Positions 8,130 to 18,322 of a DNA stretch of 64,000 bases are shown here, in pieces. Origin of the DNA: Sphingobacteriaceae bacterium (GTDB lineage: Bacteria > Bacteroidota > Bacteroidia > B-17B0 > Aurantibacillaceae); assembly GCA_016709575.1 (NCBI GenBank), contig JADJMM010000002.1, forward strand, positions 744,001-808,000, read 5' to 3'. The notes under the pieces were generated by a model. The model searched no databases, was not told the DNA's origin, and worked only from the letters and a program-made list of their open reading frames with translations. The translations under genes were made by a program, and so were the position numbers. How positions within the stretch are numbered: the stretch's first letter is position 1; every line of letters starts with the position of its first letter.

Positions 8130-10646
8130 AAAAGTTAATTTTATATATCTGTTTTCTTTTCAATTGCGTTTTCATGTATTCACAAAACACTGAACTCGTT
8201 TTAAATCCCAAATGGGAATTCCGACAAAAAGGAACTGACACCTGGCATCTCGCTTCAGTACCTGGTACTGTTCATACAGATTTATTCGCCAATAAATTAA
8301 TTCCAGATCCTTTCTTTTCTGATAATGAGAAAAAGTACAATGGATAGAAAATGAAGATTGGGAATACAAATCGGAATTTACTTGCGATAAAAAAACAATT
8401 TCACAAAACAACATCGAACTTAAATTCGAAGGTCTGGATACCTACGCTAAAATTTATCTTAACAAAAAACTTATTCTTGAAACCAATAATATGTTTCGTT
8501 CTTGGTTAGTGAATGTTAAGAAAGAGGTTAAAGAAGGAAATAATACTTTATTGATTGTTTTCGAGTCTGCCGTTAAAAAAGGGAAAGCACAAGCTTCTAA
8601 ATTATCCTACACTTTACCCGGTGAGGAAAAAATATTCACGCGCAAAGCACAATACCAATATGGTTGGGACTGGGGACCACGTTTAGTGACTTGCGGAATT
8701 TACAAACCCATAAAACTAATAACGTGGAATAAATTAAAAATTGAATCTATTTACGCACATACAAAAGAGATTAAAGACACAGTAGCTAAAACTGATTTTA
8801 TTTTTGAGATCCTATGCGATAAAGAAGGTTACTACGATATCAGATATAATATTTCAAGCAAAGGAAGAAATCGCGAGCAATCCAGAATTAAAACCCAGCT
8901 TGTAAGTTTAAAGCCTGGTGTAAACACAGTAACTATCAGTGCAAGTATTCCCAACCCTAATTTATGGTGGTGTAACAATATGGGTAAACGAAGGTCTTCT
9001 CTCTATTCAGCAGCGTTTAAAATTGTAAATGATGACAGCTTAATTACGCAAGAATCAGTTCAGTTTGGAATTCGCACCATCGAATTAGTTCAAGATAAAG
9101 ATTCTGTTGGGTCGTCGTTTTACTTTAAATTAAATGATGTTCCTGTTTTTATGAAAGGGGCAAATTATATTCCGCAACATAGTTTTTTGCCCAATGTAAG
9201 TTCAAGTAATTACAGAGAAATAATAACCATGGCAAAAGAGTCGAATATGAATATGCTCCGTGTTTGGGGCGGTGGCGTTTATGCGGATGAAGAATTTTAT
9301 AAAGATTGCGACCGTGCCGGCATTTTAGTGTGGCAAGATTTTATGTTTGCTTGTGCTATGTATCCCGGCGATAAGTCTTTTATTGAAAATGTAAAACAAG
9401 AAGCAACTGAACAGGTAAAAAAATTACGCAATCATCCTTGCATTGCTTTATGGTGCGGCAATAATGAAATAAGTGAAGGATGGTACAATTGGGGCTGGCA
9501 AAAACAATACAACTACTCAAAAAAAGATTCTGCTAAAATTTGGAAAGATTACGAAAATCTGTTTCAAAAAACACTTCCCGAAATTGTAAAACAAAATGAT
9601 TTTCATAATACATATTGGCCTTCATCGCCTTCTATTGGTTGGGGACGAAAAGAAAGTTTGCTACAGGGTGATTCGCATTATTGGGGTGTTTGGTGGGGCA
9701 ATGAACCTTTTGAAATGTATGAGAAAAAAGTAGGGCGATTCATTAGTGAGTACGGCTTTCAGAGTATGCCTTCATTATCTACATTTAAAACTTTTTGCGA
9801 TTCGGTTGATTTAAATTTTAATTCTGCAGCAGTAAAAAATCATCAGAAACATCCAACTGGTTATCAAACCATAACGAATTATATGGAACGGGATTATGTT
9901 GTTCCGAAAGATTTCGAAAAATTTATCTATGTTTCACAATTAGTACAAGCGCAAAGCATGAAAACTGCTATTGAATCGCACAGAATTGCTAAACCTTATT
10001 GCATGGGAACTTTGTTTTGGCAACTAAACGATTGCTGGCCCGTTACATCTTGGAGCGCTATTGATTTTCAAAATCAACCAAAAGCATTTTTATATCATTT
10101 AAAAGATTTGTACGCTAATATTGCCGTTGTCATAAAAAAATCAGGTGCCGAATACAAAATTCACGTTGTTAACGATAATTATTTTACGTTCGATGGCAGA
10201 TTAACTTTGTCCATAAAAGATTTTTCAGGAACTGAAATTCTAAACAAAAAATTGATTTGAAAGTAATTTCTAATAGTGCTTCGGTTTGTTACACTTTAAA
10301 AGAAACTGAAATTCCAAATTTTAATCCTGGAAAAATATATTTGAGTTGCAAATTGAAGAGTAATGACGAAAAAATTAATGCTGAGAATTTATTCTATTTC
10401 ACATCACCTAAAAATTTAAAGCTTACCACACCTAAAATAAATTTAAACTACTTTTCAGATCAAGGAATTCTTAAAATACAATCTGATGTTCTAGTTAAAA
10501 ACTTCTATATGTACACCGAAAAAACTGAGTACGAAAACAATTATTTCGACCTAGAGCCCGGCAGAGAATACCAAATAAAGTTAAAAGGCAAAGTAACAAA
10601 AGCCGAAGAAATTAAGTTTATGTCGCTAAACGATATAAATCATTAA
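8126..10646 (+). CDS. Beta-mannosidase, GH2 (two frameshifts)
   Basis: Exported enzyme that hydrolyses the beta-1,4-mannosyl linkage of the N-glycan core. Signal peptide at the start (LILYICFLFNCVFMYSQ), then the GH2 sugar-binding domain (KWEFRQKGTDTWHLASVPGT), the immunoglobulin-like domain and the catalytic barrel with the acid/base motif WCGNNEISEGW and the nucleophile motif ISEYGFQSMPS. The frame breaks at about 8332 (one A missing from AAAAA) and about 10248 (one A missing from AAAAAA). Restoring both gives an uninterrupted 840-residue protein, the normal family length. The TTG start overlaps the cutC stop, suggesting coupling. Likely an intact gene with sequencing errors. Confidence 0.92.
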
Positions 10647-10663
10647 ATTTACAGATAGAAATT

Positions 10664-13618
10664 ATGAAACACTCCCTTGTTATAATCACTCTTATTTTAA
10701 CTTCATTCTTTTCTTGGCAAAAGTTAAATGCACAAACTGATTATGCAAAACACGTAAACCCATTCATTGGTACCGGAGGTCATGGTCACACATTTCCCGG
10801 GGCAACGCTGCCATTTGGAATGGTGCAGTTAAGTCCAGATACAAGAATTGATGGGAGTTGGGATGGCTGCAGCGGTTACCATTATAGCGATAGTATTATT
10901 TATGGTTTTTCGCACACCCATTTAAGTGGTACCGGAGTTAGTGATTATGGCGACGTTTTAATAATGCCAATGCTTGGTACACCAAGTGTTGAAAATAAAA
11001 CTTACGCTTCTAAATTCTCTCACTTAAAAGAAAAAGCAAGTGTCGGATTTTATGAAGTGATGTTGGAAGATGATAAAATAAAAGCTGAACTCACCGCAAC
11101 ACTACGAACAGGGATTCACAGATATACATTTCCAAAAGCAGAAAAAGCAAATATTATTTTAGATTTACTTCACCGCGACAAAACTATTTTAAGTAATATT
11201 CGTGTTTTAGATAGCGTAACTATTTCCGGATTTAGAATAAGTGAGGCTTGGGCAAAAGAGCAGCATGTTTATTTCATCATCCGATTTTCTAAACCATTTA
11301 CCAAAATGGAATATGCTTCTAAAAAGAAATTTAAATCGGCTTTGGATCTAAAGACCAAAGAAAAAGCAGAAGGCGCTTACTTTGAATTTGACATTCGTGA
11401 TGGAAAACCTCTAATGGTAAAAGTTGCCTTATCAGGAGTTGATACAGATGGCGCACTATTAAACATGAATACTGAAGCCCCTCACTGGGAATTTGAAAAA
11501 TACAAAAAGGATGCAGAACAAAGTTGGAATAAGGAATTATCGAAAATTGAAGTGCAGAGTAATGATAAAGATAAACTCGCCATTTTCTATACAGCCCTTT
11601 ATCATTGCATGACACACCCAAGTACTTTTATGGATATTGATAATCGCTATCGTGGTCGCGACAACCGCATTCACGATGCAAAAGATTTTACTTATTACAC
11701 GGTGTTTTCTTTATGGGATACTTTTAGGGCATTGCATCCGCTGTTTACAATTATAGACAGAAAACGAACGAATGACTTTATAAATACATTTATGTTTCAA
11801 TACGCCTACGGAAGACGATTACCTGTATGGGAACTTTCATCTAATGAAACAGAATGTATGATTGGTTATCACTCGGTCTCTGTTATTGCTGATGCATTTA
11901 CAAAAAACATTAAAGGATACGACAGTTTAGTGATGTACGAAGCTATGAAAGCCGCAGCCAATCATTCAGAATTTGGCGCGCCTGCTTATTCTCAAAATGG
12001 CTATTTACAAATTGATGATGAACACGAAAGTGTTTCGAAAACTTTAGAATATGCTTATGATGATTGGTGTATTGCTCAAATGGCGCAAAAACTAAATCTC
12101 CCGAAAGAACACAACTACTATTTAAAAAGGGCGCAGTCTTATAAAAATTTATTTGATCAAACAACAGGCTTCATGCGTCCCAGAAAAAACGGAAATTGGT
12201 TGTCACCATTTGATGCCAGCGAAGTAAATAACCACTTTACTGAGGCAAATAGTTGGCAATATTCTTTTTTTGTTCCACACGACATTGATGGTTTAATTAA
12301 ACTTCACGGTGGTGATGCGGGTTTCGAAAAAAAACTAGATGATTTGTTTTCTACTTCCAGCAAAACTACCGGGCGTGATCAAGCAGATATTACGGGCCTA
12401 ATCGGACAATACGCACATGGTAACGAACCAAGTCATCACATGGCTTATTTGTATAATTATGTTGGGAAGCCCGAAAAAACCACACAGAAAGTTCATCAAA
12501 TTTTAAATGCGTTTTACAAAAATTCTCCCGATGGATTAATTGGTAATGAAGATTGCGGACAAATGAGCGCTTGGTATGTTTTAAGCGCCATGGGATTGTA
12601 TCAGGTTTGTCCGGGCCATCCTGAATTCACATTAAGCACTCCGTTATTCGATAAAATAAAAATCAATTTAGAGACTGGCAAAACCTTCGAAATAGAATCG
12701 CCAAAAACAAGTTTAGGCAACGAAAGCAATGTTGTAACTAGTGTAAGCTTAAATTCCAATATCAGATATCGTTCAGCCATTGCTTATGATCAAATTATGG
12801 CAGGCGGCAAATTAGTATATAGTTTTGCGACGACAAAAGACAGTGCTAAATACGGAAAGGGAAAATTCTTGCGTCCGCATACAAAAATCGCAACACAGTT
12901 AATTGTTCCGGTGCCGGTTATTCAAAGTCAATCAAAGTCTTTTAAAGGGAGTCAGGAAATTAGTATTTCGGCGGGTTTTGCCCCCGCAGTAAATATTGCA
13001 TACACAACTGACGGAACTGAACCTACTAAAAAATCTTCACTGTATTTTAAACCGTTTTCAATTGACACAACTTGTGTTGTAAAAGCAAAAATCTATTCGG
13101 CCAACGATAGTAGTAAAACAACAACGGCTTATTTCTTCAAAGCTCCAAATAATTACAAAATTAAATTAAATTGTAAATACAACAGACAATACAGTGCTGG
13201 TGGTGATGAAGGTATTATTGACGGTGTTTACGGAACAACCAACTGGCGAAAGGGAGAGTGGCAAGGCTATCAATCCCAAGATTTTAATTGTATTGTTGAT
13301 ATGGGCGTTTCAAAAGAAATTAATTCTATTAACAGTAATTATTTACAAGACTCCCGCTCATGGATACTATTTCCAACCGAAATAGAATATTTAATTTCCA
13401 ATGATGGGAAAAAATTTAAATCCGTAAAGAAAATATTAAATCCGGTGGCGGCCGATAATTACGATGTGCTTTTGAAAAAGTTTGATGGTATTTTAGATAA
13501 ACCAACAAAAGCCCGTTACGTTAAAATTGTAGCTAAAAATTTCGGCCCGTTACCTCAAGGACATCAAGGTGTTGGAGGCGATGCCTTTATTTTTATTGAC
13601 GAAATTGAGATAAAGTAA
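10664..13618 (+). CDS. GH92 alpha-mannosidase with chitobiase-type and F5/8-type C-terminal domains
   Basis: Exported calcium-dependent exo-alpha-mannosidase. Signal peptide ends at KLNAQ (about residue 24). The GH92 body starts with VNPFIGTGGHGHTFPGATLPFG, includes YHYSDSIIYGFSHTHLSGTG, GNEPSHHMAYLYNY and NEDCGQMSAWYVLSAMG, all hallmark blocks of the family. After about residue 750 come a chitobiase/hexosaminidase-type C-terminal domain (NIAYTTDGTEPT) and a discoidin (F5/8 type C)-like domain ending at the C-terminus, probably for carbohydrate binding. 984 aa, longer than plain GH92 enzymes (about 750). Intact frame. Last gene of the glycan cluster; trims alpha-mannose before beta-mannosidase acts. 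Confidence 0.95.
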   Translation: MKHSLVIITLILTSFFSWQKLNAQTDYAKHVNPFIGTGGHGHTFPGATLPFGMVQLSPDTRIDGSWDGCSGYHYSDSIIYGFSHTHLSGTGVSDYGDVLIMPMLGTPSVENKTYASKFSHLKEKASVGFYEVMLEDDKIKAELTATLRTGIHRYTFPKAEKANIILDLLHRDKTILSNIRVLDSVTISGFRISEAWAKEQHVYFIIRFSKPFTKMEYASKKKFKSALDLKTKEKAEGAYFEFDIRDGKPLMVKVALSGVDTDGALLNMNTEAPHWEFEKYKKDAEQSWNKELSKIEVQSNDKDKLAIFYTALYHCMTHPSTFMDIDNRYRGRDNRIHDAKDFTYYTVFSLWDTFRALHPLFTIIDRKRTNDFINTFMFQYAYGRRLPVWELSSNETECMIGYHSVSVIADAFTKNIKGYDSLVMYEAMKAAANHSEFGAPAYSQNGYLQIDDEHESVSKTLEYAYDDWCIAQMAQKLNLPKEHNYYLKRAQSYKNLFDQTTGFMRPRKNGNWLSPFDASEVNNHFTEANSWQYSFFVPHDIDGLIKLHGGDAGFEKKLDDLFSTSSKTTGRDQADITGLIGQYAHGNEPSHHMAYLYNYVGKPEKTTQKVHQILNAFYKNSPDGLIGNEDCGQMSAWYVLSAMGLYQVCPGHPEFTLSTPLFDKIKINLETGKTFEIESPKTSLGNESNVVTSVSLNSNIRYRSAIAYDQIMAGGKLVYSFATTKDSAKYGKGKFLRPHTKIATQLIVPVPVIQSQSKSFKGSQEISISAGFAPAVNIAYTTDGTEPTKKSSLYFKPFSIDTTCVVKAKIYSANDSSKTTTAYFFKAPNNYKIKLNCKYNRQYSAGGDEGIIDGVYGTTNWRKGEWQGYQSQDFNCIVDMGVSKEINSINSNYLQDSRSWILFPTEIEYLISNDGKKFKSVKKILNPVAADNYDVLLKKFDGILDKPTKARYVKIVAKNFGPLPQGHQGVGGDAFIFIDEIEIK

Positions 13619-13642
13619 TTTTTATTCCCCAATAAACTCTCG

Positions 13643-13650
13643 TACTTTTG
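13643..13650 (+). promoter_or_regulatory. Candidate -7 promoter element of ispG
   Basis: TACTTTTG matches the Bacteroidota -7 consensus TAnnTTTG and lies 9 bases before the ispG ATG. No clear TTG -33 element is visible at the usual distance, so this is a weak call. Confidence 0.4.
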
Positions 13651-13659
13651 TATTAGTAA

Positions 13660-15596
13660 ATGTCTGACATTCTTCCATATTGCAAAAGCTTAACCGAATA
13701 CAAACGCTTTTTAACGCGCGAAGTTAAAATTGGCGATTTGTTAATGGGCGCGCGTCATCCTATCCGTATTCAAAGTATGACTACAACAGATACCATGGAT
13801 ACAAAAGCAACGGTTGAACAAAGTATCAGAATGATTGATGCAGGTTGCGAATTAGTTCGTATTACTGCTCCAAGTTTAAACGAAGCAAAGAATTTAGAAG
13901 TCATAAAAAAAGAATTAAAAGCAAGAGGTTATAACACGCCTATTTGTGCGGATATACATTTTACACCTAACGCCGCCGAATGGGCTGCGCGTGTGATTGA
14001 AAAAGTGCGCGTGAATCCTGGGAATTATGCCGACAAGAAAAAATTTGAGACAATTGATTATACGGATTCAGGTTACGAAGCAGAATTAGAAAGAATAAGA
14101 ACTCGTTTTACGCCATTAGTAAAAATTTGTAAAGAGTATGGAACTGCAATGCGAATTGGAACGAATCATGGTTCGTTGAGCGATCGTATTTTAAGTCGAT
14201 ACGGAGATACTCCTTTAGGAATGGTTTAGAGTGCTTTTGAATTTTTACGCATTTGTGAAGAAAATAATTATCACAACATTGTTATTTCAATGAAAGCAAG
14301 CAATACGCAAGTAATGGTTCAAGCTTACCGTTTATTGGTGGCGAAAATGATAGAGAGTAACAGAAATTATCCTTTACATTTAGGAGTTACAGAAGCAGGT
14401 GATGGTGAAGATGGGAGAATTAAATCAGCTGTTGGTATTGGAACTTTATTGGAAGATGGACTAGGAGACACCATTCGCGTTTCGTTGACTGAAGAACCTG
14501 AATACGAAATTCCGGTTGCAAAAATTTTAGCAGATAGATACACTAAAAGAAATTCTCACAAAGCAATTCCTGAAATAAAATCCACACTTACCTACTCCCC
14601 TTTTGAATATTCGCGTCGTAAAACAAATGAAGTTATAAATCTTGGCCATCACAATGTACCGCGTGTTATTGCAGATTACTCTATGAAAGAAGGAGTAACG
14701 GCCGCTTCTTTATTTGGCGTTGGTTATATGTATTCTGTTCCTACAGATAAATGGAATCTCACAGATATGGCTGTGGATTATATTTATTTAGGAGATAATA
14801 TTATTGATTTTGAAATTCCCGGCACATTAGGTTTAATTTACAATTCAGAAAATTGGAAATATCATAAGGATAAAGACAGAACATATCCTTTGTTTTGTCA
14901 GGATGAATATTTCAAGGCTGAAGAAAAATCCGATGAATTAAATTTTGTAGCTGTTGACATTAATTCTTTAACAGAAGAATTTATTCAAAAAATTAATAAA
15001 GAAAAAACGTTGTTTTAGTTCTGGACACATTTAACGAACACGCCATGCCCGAACTTCGCCGCATGGTAATTGAACTGGAATTAAAAAAATGTTTGCTTCC
15101 AATTATTATTAAACGCAATTACGCTAATTTAAACGAATCACAATTCCAATTATACAGTGCTACAGATATTGGAGGATTATTGTTAGATGGTTTTGGTGAT
15201 GGCATCTGGATTAAACAAAAAGATTGTGTTCCAGTTCAAATCTGCAACTCAACCGCCTTCGGAATTTTACAAGCAACCAGAACCCGTATAAGTAAAACCG
15301 AATATATTTCTTGTCCAAGCTGTGGACGAACACTTTTTGATTTACAAGAAACCACTCAGAAAATTCGCGAACGAACACATCACCTAAAAGGTATAAAAAT
15401 TGGTATTATGGGTTGTATTGTAAATGGTCCGGGGGAAATGGCCGATGCCGATTATGGTTACGTTGGCACTGGTACTGATAAAATCTCCCTCTATAAAGGC
15501 AAAGAAGTGGTTAAAAAAAACGTCACCAGCGAAACAGCTGTTGATGAACTCATTAATTTAATAAAAGAGCATGGCGATTGGGTAGAAAAACCTTAA
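13660..15596 (+). CDS. ispG: 4-hydroxy-3-methylbut-2-en-1-yl diphosphate synthase (nonsense codon plus frameshift)
   Basis: Iron-sulfur enzyme of the MEP isoprenoid pathway that converts MEcPP to HMBPP. The N-terminal barrel shows HPIRIQSMTTTDTMDT and VRINPG-like VRVNPGNY; the C-terminal cluster ligands are in YISCPSCGRTLFD and GIMGCIVNGPGEMADADYG. The total of about 645 residues fits the long IspG of Bacteroidota, Chlamydia and plants, which has an extra middle domain. Two breaks are seen: an in-frame TAG at 14227-14229, between GMV and SAFEFLRI where a Glu is normal, and a one-base loss near 15010-15016 (true reading ...VLVLDTFNEHAMPEL). The gene is normally essential, so error is more likely than decay. 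Confidence 0.93.
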
Positions 15597-15605
15597 TTTA
15601 GTTGT

Positions 15606-16976
15606 ATGCTTTATGATGTTATAGTTATTGGTGGTGGTCCTGCAGGTTCTTCTTCTGCAACTTATTTAAGAAAACTTGGCCTAAGTGTTTTAGTTCTGGA
15701 AAAAGAAAAATTTCCACGTGATCATGTTGGCGAATCACTTATCCCTTTCTGCTATCATAAAATGAAAGAACTAGGCGCGCTCGATGAAATAAAAAAATTC
15801 GCCACTTTAAAACCCGGAGTTAATTTTGTTGACAATACAGGAAAACAACAATCTATTTGGTGTTTCAAAAATGTAATTGAGGACGAGAGCCACATGTCTT
15901 TTCATAGTTTACGCGCTCCATTTGATAATGCACTTTTAAGGAATTCGGAAAAACATGGTGCAACTGTGTTAGAAGAACATCATGTTAAAAATGTAATTCT
16001 TGACGCTCCCGATAATTTAGTTAAAGTTGAAACTGAAGATGCGCAAAAAAACAAACATGCATTTACAGGAAAATTTTTAATTGACGGCAGCGGACAAGGT
16101 AGCTTTCTGGCTAAAAAATTCAACAGTAAAAAAGTTTATAAAGGATTAGACCGAACCGCATTTTTTTGTCACTGGCTAAATAACACTTATGATTTGCCTT
16201 TAAATGAAGGTTTGATAAAAATTATTTATTTAGGTGGCGAAAAACAAGGTTGGTTATGGGTTATTCCTGTCGGGCCCGATCATTTGAGTATTGGTGTTAG
16301 TCTTAATAATTCGTACGTAAAAGAAAAAAAGAAAAAAATTTGCGAAAAAAATCCGGAAGATTGGCATACCGAACTTTATTTGAATGAAGTAAAAGAAGCC
16401 ATCGCTCTAAATCCAATTCTTAAAAATGCAAAATTAGAACATGATGTTTTGATGATTGGTGATTACTCTTATTACAACGAAAAAAAATTCGGAAAAAATT
16501 ATGCCATGATTGGTGATTCTGGCGCATTTCTCGACCCCATTTTTTCAAGTGGTATTTATGTTGCTTTTGAGTCGGCAAATATTGTAAGTAAAGCCATTGC
16601 AAAAGGATTTAACACACCAGAATCCATAGAACAGCATTTAGGTGAAGCTTACGCACAAATTGATGGCGCTTATGCTTTGCTCGAAAAATTCATTCGTTTA
16701 TTTTACACACCAGAGGTTGTAAATTTTGCGCATATGGGCTCCTCGTCTAAAATTGAGTACGAGAGTTTCAAAAACGCTTACAATATTTTTCACTATCTCT
16801 TATCTGGCGATTTTTTTAACAATTACGAGCATTATTCAGCGTTTTTAGATCAAATCAGCTCCGAAAAAACTTTTCATAAGTACATAAATCTTACCCGTAG
16901 TCAGCATAACGAATTAATATCGCCGGAATCCTGCGGTCATTCGTTTGAAAGTATTTACGGCCATCTACTGAAATAG
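15606..16976 (+). CDS. FAD-dependent oxidoreductase, flavin halogenase/geranylgeranyl reductase-like
   Basis: Cytoplasmic flavoprotein of the p-hydroxybenzoate hydroxylase fold. An N-terminal Rossmann motif (VIGGGPAGSSSATYL) binds FAD, followed by PRDHVGESLIP and the late FAD motif YAMIGDSGAFLDPIFSSG. It contains GWLWVIPVG, matching the WxWxIP signature used to recognise flavin-dependent halogenases. 456 aa, intact. Lies between ispG and the phenylacetate genes, 9 bases after ispG. Possible roles are halogenation of an aromatic or reduction of an isoprenoid chain; sequence alone does not decide. Confidence 0.8.
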   Translation: MLYDVIVIGGGPAGSSSATYLRKLGLSVLVLEKEKFPRDHVGESLIPFCYHKMKELGALDEIKKFATLKPGVNFVDNTGKQQSIWCFKNVIEDESHMSFHSLRAPFDNALLRNSEKHGATVLEEHHVKNVILDAPDNLVKVETEDAQKNKHAFTGKFLIDGSGQGSFLAKKFNSKKVYKGLDRTAFFCHWLNNTYDLPLNEGLIKIIYLGGEKQGWLWVIPVGPDHLSIGVSLNNSYVKEKKKKICEKNPEDWHTELYLNEVKEAIALNPILKNAKLEHDVLMIGDYSYYNEKKFGKNYAMIGDSGAFLDPIFSSGIYVAFESANIVSKAIAKGFNTPESIEQHLGEAYAQIDGAYALLEKFIRLFYTPEVVNFAHMGSSSKIEYESFKNAYNIFHYLLSGDFFNNYEHYSAFLDQISSEKTFHKYINLTRSQHNELISPESCGHSFESIYGHLLK

Positions 16977-17000
16977 CCCGAAATTCACTTTTTTTCGCTC

Positions 17001-17031
17001 TTGTTTTAACCCTCATTTTGGCTTAAATTTG
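17001..17031 (+). promoter_or_regulatory. Bacteroidota-type promoter of the paa operon
   Basis: TTG at 17001-17003 and TAAATTTG at 17024-17031, with a 20-base spacer, fit the Bacteroidota sigma-A consensus TTG-N19-TAnnTTTG. It lies 28 bases before the paaA ATG. Confidence 0.65.
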
Positions 17032-17059
17032 TATATTGTACACGAGTTTTTAAAAAGCT

Positions 17060-18001
17060 ATGGAAAACAAGAATTTTGAAGACGTTTTTGAAGCCAAATT
17101 GGCTAAAAACGAAATGGTGGAACCTAAAGATTGGATGCCGGAAAATTACCGCAAACATCTTATCCGCCAAATATCACAACATGCCCATTCTGAAATTGTG
17201 GGAATGTTACCTGAAGGTAATTGGATTACCCGCGCCCCAAGCTTACGTGCTAAAAAAGTTCTTTTAGCAAAAGTACAAGACGAAGGTGGTCATGGATTAT
17301 ATTTATATACTGCCGCTGAAACTTTAGGCATCAGTCGTGATGAATTATTAAACGCATTACACACCGGTAAAGCAAAATACTCTTCTATTTTTAATTACCC
17401 AACTCTTACATGGGCTGATATTGGAGCAATTGGATGGTTAGTGGATGGTGCTGCTATTATGAATCAAGTAATGTTACAACGTACATCTTACGGTCCATAC
17501 GCAAGGGCAATGGTGCGCATTTGTAAAGAAGAAAGTTTTCACCAACGTCAAGGTTATGAAATCATGACGCATTTAGCCTTCGGAACCAAAGAACAAAAAG
17601 CAATGGCTCAAGATGCATTAAACCGTTGGTGGTATCCAACGATGATGATGTTTGGCCCACCAGATGCTGAATCGCCAAATAGCGAAAATGCCATGAAGTG
17701 GAGAATTAAGCGAGAGACAAATGACCAACTACGTCAGCGTTTTGTTAATCAAACGATAAAGCAAATTGAATATTTAGGATTAACACTTCCGGATAAAAAT
17801 TTAAAATGGAACGAAGCTAAACAAGGTTACGATTACAGCGAACCGAATTGGGTGGAGTTTAAGAATGTTATTAGCGGTAACGGACCTTGTAATAAAGAAC
17901 GTTTAGCAGCAAGAAATGCTTCTCACAAAATGGTGCTTGGGTAAGAGAAGCAGCGCAAGGCCTTTGCTAAAAAACATAACGAACATTTACTGGCAGCTTA
18001 A
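17060..18001 (+). CDS. paaA: 1,2-phenylacetyl-CoA epoxidase, subunit A (frameshifted near C-terminus)
   Basis: Catalytic di-iron subunit of the PaaABC(E) complex that epoxidises phenylacetyl-CoA. Carboxylate-bridged di-iron ligands are in the conserved segments KVQDEGGHGLYLYTA (about residue 75) and CKEESFHQRQGYEIM (about residue 155), with WWYPTMMMFGPPD typical of PaaA. After residue 290 the frame is lost. Alternative frames read ENGAWVREAA and then FAKKHNEHLLAA, ending at the TAA at 17999-18001, so two compensating indels near 17928 and 17957 are inferred. Corrected length is about 313 aa, the family norm. Confidence 0.94.
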
Positions 18002-18031
18002 TTAAAAACAAAAGAACTAAAGAATAAAACA

Positions 18032-18319
18032 ATGAGCGATTCACAAGGACCAATTTGGGAAGTGTTTGTACAAAAAAAAGCAGGACAACCGTATGTACAT
18101 TGCGGAAGCCTGCATGCATTTGACAGAGAGATGGCGTTACAAAACGCACGCGATTTATATACTCGCCGTAACGAAGGCATGGCACTTTGGGTAGTTCCAT
18201 CAAATGCTATTGTAGCTAGTAGCCCCGAAGACATCGGTCCTTTCTTTGAACCAGCAAATGATAAAGTATATCGTCATCCAACATTTTATCAAATTCCCGA
18301 TGCAATCGGACACATGTAA
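18032..18319 (+). CDS. paaB: 1,2-phenylacetyl-CoA epoxidase, subunit B
   Basis: Small structural subunit that bridges PaaA-PaaC dimers in the epoxidase. The 95 residues match the family in length and layout: WEVFVQKKAGQPYVHCGSLHAFD, then MALQNARDLYTRRNEGMALWVVPS and a C-terminal tail. Placed between paaA and paaC as usual, with short gaps (30 and 3 bases). Intact. Confidence 0.95.
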   Translation: MSDSQGPIWEVFVQKKAGQPYVHCGSLHAFDREMALQNARDLYTRRNEGMALWVVPSNAIVASSPEDIGPFFEPANDKVYRHPTFYQIPDAIGHM

Positions 18320-18322
18320 TTT

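Noticed and set aside
8126..10646. Programmed frameshifting in beta-mannosidase, paaC and others
   Set aside because: The shifts are at different runs in unrelated genes, mostly single missing bases, without a common slippery heptamer or structure.
2033..13618. A canonical polysaccharide utilisation locus
   Set aside because: No SusC/SusD pair, hybrid two-component regulator or ECF sigma/anti-sigma factor is present in the region.
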